Source of the DNA: Thioclava sp. GXIMD4216
Lineage (GTDB): Bacteria > Pseudomonadota > Alphaproteobacteria > Rhodobacterales > Rhodobacteraceae
NCBI RefSeq assembly: GCF_037949285.1
Contig: NZ_CP149927.1
Span: 331,001 to 395,000, forward strand
Length of the DNA: 64,000 nt
Direction of reading: 5' to 3'
The position numbers and the translations under genes were made by a program. Shown here one piece after another: positions 46,271 to 55,220 of the stretch. The first letter of the stretch is position 1. Each line of letters opens with the position of its first letter. Under the pieces are notes generated by a model, which was given only the letters and a program-made list of their open reading frames with translations, was not told where the DNA came from and ran no database searches.

Positions 46271-48154
46271 TTAGCGGCGTTTGATCCCGTAACGCTGCAT
46301 CTGCCGGTGGATTGTCGAGCGGTTTACCCCCAGCCGTCGCGCGGTTTCGGAGATATTGCCGCCGGTCTGTTGCAGGATATGGTTGAGGAGCGCCGCGTGG
46401 CCGTGCTCTTTCGAGGCTGCGTCCTGAACATAGTCACGGGCCAGATCGGCCAGCTGCAGCCCTTGTCGGGGCAAAGCACCGTTTTCCACCAGACGGTCAG
46501 CGCTGTGACGGGCGAAATCACGCAATTCCAGCAGGTTGCCCGCCCATTCTTGCTGCGTGATCCAGCTGGCAGCCTCTGCGCCGAGTGTTACTGGCTGGGT
46601 GAATGCCTCGGAAAGTGCGGTTTCGGCCAGCCAGACCAGATCCTGCCGGTCGCGCAGGGCGGGCAGGTCCAGCACCGTGCCGCGCAGCGCGAAATACAGG
46701 TCGCGGCGCAGGCGCCCCTCGGCCACGGCCTGTTGTGCCGGCATGCCAAGCGAGGCGAAGATCCGCATATTGGCTTTTTGCGCCCGCACCGCCCCGATCG
46801 GACGCCATGCCCCTTCCGAGATCAGTGCCAGAAGCCGTGCCTGTGCGCGAGGGGGCAGCTCTTCGAGCTTGTCCAGAAACAGCGCGCCCCCTTGCGCCTC
46901 GTCGATCATGCCGGGCTCTGTCAGGCCACGGGTTTCGCGCCCGAAAATTGTGGCCTCTTCCTCGGCCAGAAACTCGCCACAGCGCAGGGTGACAAAGGGG
47001 CCACCGATGCCCGCCTCGTGGATGGCGCGGGCGAGATGGCGTTTGCCACTGCCCATCGGGCCGGTCAGCAAAACCGCCCCCTGCCCGTTGACCAGACCGG
47101 CAGCCTGCGTGATCACGCGCGCCATCGCCGGATCATTCTGCGCCAGATCCCGCAACCCCTGCGGCACCGCAGGCAGGCTCGTGCCGCGATAGGCCGTCAC
47201 CCGCCGCACAGGCTCGCGTCGGGGTTCGATCGCATGGGCAAAAAGCCTGTACCCATTACGGGTCTCCACATTGCGTTCACGGGCCGGACTATGGCGGGTC
47301 AGCGCCTCGATCCCGTTCAGATCCAGATTGAAACTGTCGGAAATCGGGCGCCCCAAGAGCAGATCGGGGCGCCGCCAGTCGCAGCCCAGAGCCGCCGCCA
47401 TCACCCGTGCCGCGCCATGCGTCATGCCGGTCACCCGCCCCGACGCATCCAACCGGATCGCTGCTTCGGGATCGGTGTCCAGAAATTCGGCGCTGGGGCC
47501 AAGGCGTAACACCCAGTCGCGGCGGCTCTCGGCCATGATATTGGCCATTTCAATCCGGCGCGCGGTTTGTTTGACAAGGTTGAGCGCCAGATACTGGCTG
47601 GCCCGCGGCCGCGGCGAGGACAGAAGCGAGATGTCGAGCACCGCGCTCAGCCGTCCCGACAGGTCGTGGATCGGGGCGGCTGTGCAACTCAGCCCGCTAT
47701 GGGTGCTGTCGAAATGGTCGCTCTGATGGACGATGATCGGCTCGCCGCCCTCGATACAGGCCCCCAAGGCACAGGTGCCCGCCCGCGCCTCCGACCATTC
47801 CGCGCCCAGATAAAGGCCCGAATGCTGCAGATCGGCCTTGCGCTGGTCCTGCCCCAAAAACTCCACCGTGACACCGGCCGCATCGGCCAGAAGCAGCACA
47901 TAATCCTGTTCGGCCACCAGTTTATAAAGCTGTTCGATCCCCGAGCGCGCGATAGAGATCAGATCGCCCGAACGTTCCCGATGCTGGCGCAGGATGCGGC
48001 TGGGAACGATATAGGCTTCGGAGCGGCGGGCCGGATCGAGTTTGTGCTCTTGCAGGCAGCGCCGCCAGCTTGCGGCCACGGCAGGATCGCGCCCGACGGC
48101 CCCCCCGTTCGAGACAGCCTCGATTTCGCGGATATGTTCGCTTACCCTGTGCAT
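46271..48154 (-). CDS. AcoR-type Fis-family regulator with degenerate sigma-54 activation motifs
   Basis: 627 residues: a GAF-like sensor domain (about 70-200; SGLYLGAEWSEARAGTCALG), a linker PAS-like region, an AAA+ domain (about 335-545) and a Fis HTH (NISETARRLGVNRSTIHRQM). Relative to sigma-54 activators, Walker A reads GPMGSGKRHL, Walker B reads ALFLDKLEE with Lys instead of Glu, and the GAFTGA loop is replaced by RGLTEPG. The RRDLYFAL arginine-finger segment is kept. It therefore may not hydrolyse ATP or contact sigma-54, and might act with sigma-70. AAGGGGA precedes the ATG at 48154. Divergent from the alcohol dehydrogenase it probably controls. Confidence 0.85.
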   Translation of the reverse strand: MHRVSEHIREIEAVSNGGAVGRDPAVAASWRRCLQEHKLDPARRSEAYIVPSRILRQHRERSGDLISIARSGIEQLYKLVAEQDYVLLLADAAGVTVEFLGQDQRKADLQHSGLYLGAEWSEARAGTCALGACIEGGEPIIVHQSDHFDSTHSGLSCTAAPIHDLSGRLSAVLDISLLSSPRPRASQYLALNLVKQTARRIEMANIMAESRRDWVLRLGPSAEFLDTDPEAAIRLDASGRVTGMTHGAARVMAAALGCDWRRPDLLLGRPISDSFNLDLNGIEALTRHSPARERNVETRNGYRLFAHAIEPRREPVRRVTAYRGTSLPAVPQGLRDLAQNDPAMARVITQAAGLVNGQGAVLLTGPMGSGKRHLARAIHEAGIGGPFVTLRCGEFLAEEEATIFGRETRGLTEPGMIDEAQGGALFLDKLEELPPRAQARLLALISEGAWRPIGAVRAQKANMRIFASLGMPAQQAVAEGRLRRDLYFALRGTVLDLPALRDRQDLVWLAETALSEAFTQPVTLGAEAASWITQQEWAGNLLELRDFARHSADRLVENGALPRQGLQLADLARDYVQDAASKEHGHAALLNHILQQTGGNISETARRLGVNRSTIHRQMQRYGIKRR

Positions 48155-48262
48155 GCCGTCCCCTTCCAAGGCCCTCGCGGCCAAGAAAGCCTAATCGACA
48201 ATGGCTTGGCTGGAAACGGGGTCGTCTGCATGGTGCAGCATTCATGCGGCATCGCAGCATAG

Positions 48263-48305
48263 CTGTTGCAACCAGATGCAACAGGTGCGGCAGAGAGTGC
48301 AACAG
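48263..48305. promoter_or_regulatory. TGCAACAG repeat cluster, probable binding site of the AcoR-type regulator
   Basis: CTGTTGCA (48263-48270) and TGCAACAG (48277-48284) form a perfect inverted pair with a 6-bp spacer; a third TGCAACAG lies at 48298-48305. The cluster sits between the divergent regulator and dehydrogenase genes, about 105-145 nt before the dehydrogenase start. That is a usual distance for an upstream activating sequence. No -24/-12 sigma-54 promoter was found downstream. Confidence 0.6.
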
Positions 48306-48409
48306 GTCAAATTAGCAAGCCATTGAAAACCTTGCTCAAGATAAGTCGGGCTATTTTGTCGCAGACAAGCGCGCATCATGAGAGCCGTAAGTGAGAAGGA
48401 GAAGCGTCA

Positions 48410-49483
48410 ATGAAAGCGCTACGTTTCCACGCGGCAAAAGATCTGCGTGTCGAAGATATCGAAGATGTTGCCAAACCCGGTCCGGGCCAAGTGGCGGTGA
48501 AGAATCGCTTCGTTGGGATTTGCGGGACCGATTTGCACGAATACGCGCATGGGCCGATTTTCATTCCAAAAGAACCTCATCCTTATACGGGGGCGCATGG
48601 ACCGCAGATTCTCGGTCATGAATTCGGCGGAACCGTCACAGCCGTTGGCGAGGGAGTGACAAATGTCAAAGTCGGGGATCGGGTTGCAATTCAGCCGCTC
48701 ATTGGCCCCCGCACAGGAGAATATTTCGGTGAACGCGGCTGGCTGAACCTGTCGCCTGTGCTGGGTCTTGTCGGGCTTAGCTGGCAATGGGGGGGGATGG
48801 CTGAAGCCTCCATTCTGAACGATTATAACGTCTACAAAATTCCGGATGCACTCAGCGACGAGGAAGCCGCTCTGGTCGAGCCGACGGCTGTCACCGTTTA
48901 CGCCTGCGACCGCGCGGGAGTTCGGGCCGGCGATAGCGTGCTGATCACCGGCGCAGGGCCGATCGGTATCTTGGCTCTGCTGACCGCCAAGGCCTTCGGC
49001 GCGACAAAACTCTTTGTTTCTGACATGAACGAGACGCGATTGAAGCTCGCGAAAGAGGTTCTGCCGGAGGTGATCACGGTTAATCCGGCGAAAGACAATC
49101 TGACCGAGGTTGTGCAGGCGCATACACAAGACAATTTGGGATGTGACATTGCCATCGAATGCGTTGGCAATGAACATGCCCTTCAATCCTGTCTCGATGC
49201 GGTCCGGAAGCAGGGGACGATTGTCGCCACAGGTGTGCATCCGGGCGTGGGCAAATTGAACTTCTTTGATGTAACGTTCAAAGATGTGACCCTGAAGGGG
49301 TCTTGGTGCTATCCGGCGCATAGCTGGCCGCGGGTGATGGACCTGATTGCCTCTGGCGCTATTCCTTCGAAAAAAGTCGTCACCAAGAAAATCAAGCTCG
49401 ATGATGCCGTCAAGGAAGGCTTTGACGCGCTGCTTGATCCGGCTGGCAACCACCTCAAGATCCTGATCGATCTGGAGGCCTAA
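48410..49483 (+). CDS. Zinc-dependent alcohol dehydrogenase, (R,R)-butanediol dehydrogenase type
   Basis: 357 residues with the catalytic zinc ligands in GICGTDLHEY (Cys) and GHEFGGTVTAVGEG (His-Glu), the NAD fingerprint VLITGAGPIGILALLTAKAFG (within residues about 178-198), and LIGPRTGEYFGERGW in place of the usual structural-zinc cysteine lobe. The closest match in mind is bacterial 2,3-butanediol dehydrogenase, which interconverts butanediol, acetoin and diacetyl; the AcoR-like regulator next door supports acetoin or diol use. GC and codon choice are visibly lower than the neighbours, hinting at transfer. GGAGA lies 7 nt before the ATG. Confidence 0.85.
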   Translation: MKALRFHAAKDLRVEDIEDVAKPGPGQVAVKNRFVGICGTDLHEYAHGPIFIPKEPHPYTGAHGPQILGHEFGGTVTAVGEGVTNVKVGDRVAIQPLIGPRTGEYFGERGWLNLSPVLGLVGLSWQWGGMAEASILNDYNVYKIPDALSDEEAALVEPTAVTVYACDRAGVRAGDSVLITGAGPIGILALLTAKAFGATKLFVSDMNETRLKLAKEVLPEVITVNPAKDNLTEVVQAHTQDNLGCDIAIECVGNEHALQSCLDAVRKQGTIVATGVHPGVGKLNFFDVTFKDVTLKGSWCYPAHSWPRVMDLIASGAIPSKKVVTKKIKLDDAVKEGFDALLDPAGNHLKILIDLEA

Positions 49484-49581
49484 TTCACTGCGGCGGCGGT
49501 TTTTTGCGGGGGCACGGGGTTTGAGGAGGCTCCGCCCGCAGGATCCGCCGCGGCTTCACCGGAGCCAAGGGAGGAGAACCC

Positions 49582-51384
49582 ATGCTCGATACGACCCAAC
49601 ACGGCGCTTTGCAGGCGCTCGTGAATGATCTTGAACGCGCAATGATTGCCTGTGATGCGCAGGCTGTGGCCAACCTGTTTCTGGAAACGGGATACTGGCG
49701 CGATCTTGCCGCCTTTACATGGAACCTGAAAACGCTGGAAGGCCGTCCGGCCATTGCCGATATGGCCGCAGTCCAGCTGCCGGTGATCCGCACGCATTCC
49801 ATCCATCTTGATCCCGCCGAAGCGGTGAGCGAGGCCGATGGCGTGACCGAAGGGTGGTTGCAGCTGGAGACCTCTCTGGGGCGCGGCGTGGGCTATATCC
49901 GTATGAAAGAGGGGAAAATCTGGACCCTTCTGACCACGCTGCACGAACTGAAAGGTCATGAAGAGCCCCGCAAGCTGCGCAGACCTATGGGGGCAGAGCA
50001 TGGCCATGACCCGAACCGCCTGACGTGGAAGGAAAAGCGCGAGCACGAGGCATCGACCCTTGGTGTGGAGACCCAGCCCTATGTGCTGATCATCGGTGGC
50101 GGTCAGGGCGGCATCGCTTTGGGGGCGCGGCTGCGCCAGCTGGACGTGCCGACCATCGTGGTCGATGCGCATGAGCGTCCGGGCGACCAGTGGCGCAAGC
50201 GGTATAAATCGCTCTGCCTGCATGATCCGGTCTGGTATGACCACCTGCCCTATATTCCCTTCCCCGACAACTGGCCGGTTTTTGCCCCCAAGGACAAGAT
50301 CGGGGACTGGCTCGAGATGTATACCCGTGTGATGGAGCTGAATTACTGGTCCTCCACCCGTGCCAAATCCGCGACCTATGACGCGGCCAAAGGCGAATGG
50401 ACGGTGGTGCTGGACCGCGCGGGGGAAGAGATCACGCTGCATCCCAAGCAGCTTGTGATGGCCACGGGCATGTCGGGCAAGCCCAATATTCCGAGCTTCA
50501 AGGGGCAGGATGTCTTCAAGGGGGAACAGCAGCATTCCAGCCAGCACCCCGGGCCTGATGCCTATCGCGGCAAGAAGGTGGTGGTGATCGGGGCGAATAA
50601 CTCGGCCCATGATATCTGTGCCGCCCTTTGGGAAAACGGCGCGGATGTGACGATGGTGCAGCGGTCCTCGACCCATATCGTCAAATCCGACAGCCTGCGC
50701 GAGGTCTGTCTGGGCGCGCTCTATTCCGAAGAGGCGGTGGCCAATGGCATCACCACCGATAAGGCGGATATGATCTTTGCATCGCTGCCCTACAAGATCA
50801 TGCATGAATGGCATGTGCCGCAATATGCCGAGATCAAGAAACGCGATGCCGATTTCTATCGCGACCTTGAAAAGGCGGGGTTCATGCTGGATTTCGGGGA
50901 TGATGAATCCGGTCTGTTCATGAAATATCTGCGTCGGGGGTCGGGCTATTATATCGATGTGGGGGCCTGCGATCTGGTGATTGACGGCTCGATCAAGCTG
51001 CAATCGGGCAAGGGTGTCAGCCACCTGACCGAAGATGCGGTGGTGCTGGAAGATGGCACCGAGCTGCCCGCCGATCTGGTGATCTATGCCACGGGCTATG
51101 GCTCGATGAATGGCTGGGCGGCGGACCTGATTTCGCAAGAAGTGGCGGACAAGGTTGGCAAATGCTGGGGCTTGGGGTCCGATACCACCAAAGATCCCGG
51201 CCCGTGGGAAGGCGAACAGCGCAATATGTGGAAACCCACGATGCAGGAAGGGCTGTGGTTCCACGGCGGCAATCTGCATCAGTCGCGCCATTATTCGCGC
51301 TATCTGGCCCTGCAGCTCAAGGCACGTCACGCGGGGATCGAGACACCGGTTTACGGGCTTGAGCCGCCGCATCATCTTAGCTGA
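49582..51384 (+). CDS. FAD/NAD(P)-dependent flavin-containing monooxygenase with N-terminal SnoaL-like domain
   Basis: 600 residues. Residues 1-135 resemble an NTF2/SnoaL-type small domain; then comes the FAD fingerprint LIIGGGQGGIALGARLRQL near residue 172, the segment GDQWRKRYKSLCLHDP, and the NADPH fingerprint VVVIGANNSAHDICAAL near residue 335, followed by LVIYATGYGSMNGW. It is the layout of flavin monooxygenases and Baeyer-Villiger-like enzymes. It lies 98 nt after the dehydrogenase and probably shares its transcript; GGGAGGAGA precedes the ATG. A ketone or diketone substrate would connect it to butanediol/acetoin use, which is inference. Confidence 0.88.
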   Translation: MLDTTQHGALQALVNDLERAMIACDAQAVANLFLETGYWRDLAAFTWNLKTLEGRPAIADMAAVQLPVIRTHSIHLDPAEAVSEADGVTEGWLQLETSLGRGVGYIRMKEGKIWTLLTTLHELKGHEEPRKLRRPMGAEHGHDPNRLTWKEKREHEASTLGVETQPYVLIIGGGQGGIALGARLRQLDVPTIVVDAHERPGDQWRKRYKSLCLHDPVWYDHLPYIPFPDNWPVFAPKDKIGDWLEMYTRVMELNYWSSTRAKSATYDAAKGEWTVVLDRAGEEITLHPKQLVMATGMSGKPNIPSFKGQDVFKGEQQHSSQHPGPDAYRGKKVVVIGANNSAHDICAALWENGADVTMVQRSSTHIVKSDSLREVCLGALYSEEAVANGITTDKADMIFASLPYKIMHEWHVPQYAEIKKRDADFYRDLEKAGFMLDFGDDESGLFMKYLRRGSGYYIDVGACDLVIDGSIKLQSGKGVSHLTEDAVVLEDGTELPADLVIYATGYGSMNGWAADLISQEVADKVGKCWGLGSDTTKDPGPWEGEQRNMWKPTMQEGLWFHGGNLHQSRHYSRYLALQLKARHAGIETPVYGLEPPHHLS

Positions 51385-51400
51385 CCTGCACCGCGACAAA

Positions 51401-51435
51401 GCTCCGGCCCCGCATGGCATATGCGGGGCCGGAGC
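51401..51435. terminator. Strong terminator after the monooxygenase gene
   Basis: A perfect 15-bp stem (GCTCCGGCCCCGCAT with 51421-51435) and a 5-nt loop, 17 nt after the stop codon. No T-run follows, and the symmetry allows action in both directions toward the convergent sulfotransferase. Confidence 0.75.
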
Positions 51436-51625
51436 GCATGGGATGACAGGCCGGCGCATCCCGGGATTGCGCAATCAGCCGTCGCCCCGATCCTTATGCT
51501 AAGTGCATAAAATGCCGCGATCCTTGCATCGCACTCCCCGACAGTCCGAAAGCGCGTGCTCTCTGGAGCTGTTTCAGCGGGGTGTTCCGCCCGATCCCGC
51601 CCGATCCCGTGCGTGCCGCGCGGCG

Positions 51626-52582
51626 TTACCGTGTCTGCGCCATCAAGGCCACATCTTGGGCATAATACTGGCGGATCTTTGCGCGGATCTCGTCTGGAAA
51701 GAACGATTCTGCCTCGATCATCGGCAGTTTATCCAGTACTTCGGGCAAAAGCTGGTCTGCCCCGAAATGCGCTTGCCCGACGCCGCTGCCGGAGCGGTTC
51801 ACCGGCGGGCGTTTGAGCTCGATCCCCGACATCTGCTCCAGATCCTGCACGGCGCGGTCGAGATGGTCGAAGTCGTAAAGCGCGCTCCAGCGATGTGCGC
51901 CCAGATACAGATGCTGAGGCCGCCAATGCGGGTCCAGCTGCTCGGGCGGTTGGGACAGGATATGGTTGACGAAATCCCGAAACCGGATGCCGCGATGGTA
52001 ATCGGGGGTCTCCAGCCCCTGTGCTTTCTGGACAGCCTCGATGACCGGTCCGGTATGATAGCGTAGATTGGCCGCATCAAGGCGGTTCACCACGAATTTC
52101 TCGATATAGGCCGATAACAGGCGGCGCAGCGGATCGCGCAGGATCGCGAAACTGTAAAGATCGGGGTCGCGCCAGATCGCATCAATCTCTGTCTCGCTAT
52201 AATCCGAAAGCTGCAGGCCCGTGCAGATATGATCGGTCAGTTGGTGGATCGACCGGTCCAGCACCGCCCGCGCGGGATGCTGGGCCAGCGTGACCATCGC
52301 CCGCTTGAAGAAACTACAGGCATTCTTGCCGATGGGGCAGTAGAGGATGCCAAGATCGCGCGCGATGAAATATTGTCGCTCCGGCCAAGGCAGATTGGTC
52401 TTTTGCGCTTGTGCCGAGGCCAGAAATTCTTTCGAACCGAAGAGCGCACCGATCAGGGCGCCGAAATCCGCAAACTGGTTCCGGGCTTGCGGGTTCGGGT
52501 CGCGTTGCAGGAAAAGCTGGAACGCATCACGCAGAAGTTCGGGCGGCACGGAGGGGGCTGTCTTTTGGGTGGTCAGGGTCAT
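51626..52582 (-). CDS. Sulfotransferase-family protein
   Basis: 318 residues. The PAPS loop-like segment is LGILYCPIGKNACSFFKRAM (about residues 78-97), and a second motif SFAILRDPLRRLLSAYIEKF near 145 carries the Arg-Asp-Pro of the 3'-phosphate site, as in Sulfotransfer_2 carbohydrate sulfotransferases. The first 50 residues resemble a short leader with no clear motif. The start overlaps the stop of the 861-residue glycosyltransferase (ATGA), so the two are coupled. Likely acceptor: the glycan made by the neighbours. Confidence 0.75.
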   Translation of the reverse strand: MTLTTQKTAPSVPPELLRDAFQLFLQRDPNPQARNQFADFGALIGALFGSKEFLASAQAQKTNLPWPERQYFIARDLGILYCPIGKNACSFFKRAMVTLAQHPARAVLDRSIHQLTDHICTGLQLSDYSETEIDAIWRDPDLYSFAILRDPLRRLLSAYIEKFVVNRLDAANLRYHTGPVIEAVQKAQGLETPDYHRGIRFRDFVNHILSQPPEQLDPHWRPQHLYLGAHRWSALYDFDHLDRAVQDLEQMSGIELKRPPVNRSGSGVGQAHFGADQLLPEVLDKLPMIEAESFFPDEIRAKIRQYYAQDVALMAQTR

Positions 52583-55164
52583 TCCGCAGCCTCTTTCGGG
52601 GCGTGATCAAGCTCTGCCAGTATCTCCTCAAGCCGCGCATTGTAGCGTGTAGCGATGGCTTCTGCCGAGAAATTCCGGCGGATATGATCCAGCGCATGGG
52701 CCGTTTTGGCTGCCCGTGCCACCGGATCGTCATAGACGCGGCGCAACTGTCGGGCCGCCGCCTCCACATCGGGTTCGGCCCAGACCGCCCCCTTCGGCGT
52801 AAAGATGTAATCGCCCTTTTCCAGACCGATCTCGGTGCAGGGCACAAGCCATGCCGTTTGCGCATCGCAAAATTCCAGATTGCCGGAATAGGCCGAACAG
52901 ACCACCGGCACACCAAGGCTCATCGCCTCGATCATCCCGAAGCCCCATCCTTCGGAGCGATGCAGCGAAAGGTAGCAATCCGAGCCCTTCTTGAGATGCA
53001 GCAGATCCCTGTAGGTCAGCGTCTCGTTCATCAGCAGGATACGCGGATCGCGGGCCATCATGGCTTCCATCTCGTCCCAGATCCGGATCTGCACCGGATC
53101 GAAAACCGACTGCCGGTTCTGGGTTTTGACGATCAAACGCGCATCGGGCACCCCCGCGAAGGCCTTCTGGAAGCTGCGCAGCGCGTTGAGCGGGTTCTTG
53201 CGCTGCACGAACGAAAAACTGTCGAAGGCCACCAGACAGATGAAATGCCGCGCCGACAGACGGAAGCGTTTTTCGACGAATTTCCGTGCCTCCTGCCGGT
53301 CGATATCGTCATTCGGTTCGAAACACATGCCGACATTGCAGACGGGGCCGTCGAATTCGGGGCGGTAAATCCGCACGCCGTAATCGGACGAAAGCCAGAT
53401 TTCATCCAGCATCTCCAGGGCCAGATAGTGGCAGGCGGCGGGGCGGTCGAGCTCCCAGTAGAAATAGCCGATATTATAGGCGCCAGAGAAGACATCAGGC
53501 TGATAGGCAAAGGCCAGCGGCACGGATTCGGCATTGAGATGGATCAGATTGACTCTGGCCGGACCATAGGCATCCATGCGCGCCTCCGAGCTGAATCCCT
53601 CGGGAGCGGGGTTGTCCATGTCGAAATCGACACAGCGCAGGTGTTTTCCGGTGCGCGAGAGAATGTCTGCCGACAGGCGCGCGGCCTGCCCCAAGCCCGA
53701 AGCCTTGGCCAGAGGGCCGATCAGCTGGATATCGGCCAGCGCCCCTTGCGGCACGGGCAGGGCTGCGGCTTCCAGCCGGTGGCCCGCGTCGCAACAGGTC
53801 AGGAAGGACAGGCTGTCGAGGTCGAACCCCTTGAGGCGCACGCTATGGGCAAAGCTGGCAAGCGGGAAGGTGCAACTGTCGCGCTCCAGAAGCTGCGCCA
53901 GAAACAGTTCCAGTTCGGAACGGCCCTGCCCGTCAACGGGGGTCAGCAGCCGCATGAACAGCTCGCGCGGGATGTAGCGCAGAATATCCGGCCGTTTGAG
54001 GGCCATTACCATCAGGATCAGATATAGCTGCTTGCGGCTTTCGGCACAGCGTCCGGGGGCCAGAAAATGCAGCGTGACCGTCGCATTGAAAAACCGTTCG
54101 CTGAAGGTGGTCAGGGGCCAGTCGTCGCAGAGGCGCGAGGGCTGGATATGGCGCATCAGATCGGCCATCTTCTGCGGCACAAGGCAATCTTCCAGTTTCA
54201 GATGGGCCGCATCCTGCCAGAGCCACCAGAAGACCATCCGCACATAAGAGGCGCGGTCGTTCAGGTCCAGATCGGCCAGCAGATCCCGCCGCCCGCACAA
54301 CCGCCACCACATGGCGCGGGTCAGGCTATGGCGCACGCCTCCCATGACAAGCGGCTCGTTGAGATAGGCGATATCCTCCGCGCTCAGGGGAATGCGCTGT
54401 TTTCGGGTCGCATTATAGGTGGTGAGGTAGAAATACAGAAAGCGGTCACGCTCTGTGTTCTCCGGCGTGACGGGGAATTCCTGATCGACGCGATTGCGAT
54501 GGCGGGTGAATTCCAGATAGCCGGGCAGGCCGCTCGGGGCACATTGGTCAGGGGGAATAACGGGATCTGTCGCAAAAAGCGCCTGATGCGGAAGCAGCAT
54601 AGGGGCGGGCGACGGGGCCGCTGTCTGGGGGGGCGTCTCCTCATCCAGAACCCCTGTGAGACCGGCCAGATCCTCGGTCAGGAAGCGGCGGATCAGTGTC
54701 GTCATCTCGGGGGTTGCGGGGGCGGTTTCAGGTTGGGGGGTAAGGTGCAGCCGACCGATCTCGCGCTCGGTCGTGCCATGTGTCCGGATCACCACCTCGC
54801 CGCCGGCCTGTCTGATCTGGTCCAACAACGAGGCAGAGAGCGCAAAGGCAAACCCGCACTGAACCGTGCAGCCGTAATGTGCTTTGACATCATCGCGCGG
54901 ATGCTCGACCGCCACCACATCCAGCAGCAGATCTCCCGCATAAAGGCCGATGCGCAGGTCCGACTGCTGCGGCTGGCGAGTGTCATAAATCCACCCGCGC
55001 AGCGTGCCGTCCTGATCGAAGACACCCTCGACATGGCCACGATAAGGGGCCTGTTTGCGACGTATTTCGCGGCGCAGCTTCAGCGTTTTGCCGTAAGACA
55101 ATGCCTTGCGCCCGTAAGACCAGACACCGCCTGCCTTGCGCAGGCCACGCACCGCATTCCGCAT
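52579..55164 (-). CDS. Large glycosyltransferase (GT4-like C-terminus)
   Basis: 861 residues. The last about 400 form a GT-B type family-4 glycosyltransferase: VNLIHLNAESVPLAFAYQP, RQEARKFVEKRF, and the donor-site SLHRSEGWGFGMIEAMSLGVPVV (split here as LHRSEGWGFGMIEAM and LGVPVV), with ETLTYRDLLHL before it. Residues 1-450 are unusual: about 45-145 looks like a small beta-rich domain, the rest helical. AGGGAGG lies 5 nt before the ATG. It follows the Gmd gene by 56 nt and overlaps the sulfotransferase gene. GDP-sugar donors made by Gmd are a possible match. Confidence 0.82.
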   Translation of the reverse strand: MRNAVRGLRKAGGVWSYGRKALSYGKTLKLRREIRRKQAPYRGHVEGVFDQDGTLRGWIYDTRQPQQSDLRIGLYAGDLLLDVVAVEHPRDDVKAHYGCTVQCGFAFALSASLLDQIRQAGGEVVIRTHGTTEREIGRLHLTPQPETAPATPEMTTLIRRFLTEDLAGLTGVLDEETPPQTAAPSPAPMLLPHQALFATDPVIPPDQCAPSGLPGYLEFTRHRNRVDQEFPVTPENTERDRFLYFYLTTYNATRKQRIPLSAEDIAYLNEPLVMGGVRHSLTRAMWWRLCGRRDLLADLDLNDRASYVRMVFWWLWQDAAHLKLEDCLVPQKMADLMRHIQPSRLCDDWPLTTFSERFFNATVTLHFLAPGRCAESRKQLYLILMVMALKRPDILRYIPRELFMRLLTPVDGQGRSELELFLAQLLERDSCTFPLASFAHSVRLKGFDLDSLSFLTCCDAGHRLEAAALPVPQGALADIQLIGPLAKASGLGQAARLSADILSRTGKHLRCVDFDMDNPAPEGFSSEARMDAYGPARVNLIHLNAESVPLAFAYQPDVFSGAYNIGYFYWELDRPAACHYLALEMLDEIWLSSDYGVRIYRPEFDGPVCNVGMCFEPNDDIDRQEARKFVEKRFRLSARHFICLVAFDSFSFVQRKNPLNALRSFQKAFAGVPDARLIVKTQNRQSVFDPVQIRIWDEMEAMMARDPRILLMNETLTYRDLLHLKKGSDCYLSLHRSEGWGFGMIEAMSLGVPVVCSAYSGNLEFCDAQTAWLVPCTEIGLEKGDYIFTPKGAVWAEPDVEAAARQLRRVYDDPVARAAKTAHALDHIRRNFSAEAIATRYNARLEEILAELDHAPKEAAE

Positions 55165-55220
55165 GGGTTCCCTCCCTTTGACGACGCTTTCCTAGAGGCC
55201 TGCCGCCGAGCGCGCCTGCC

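Noticed and set aside
48310..48409. Sigma-54 (-24/-12) promoter before the alcohol dehydrogenase
   Set aside because: A TTGC at about 48332 lacks the GG element at the right spacing.
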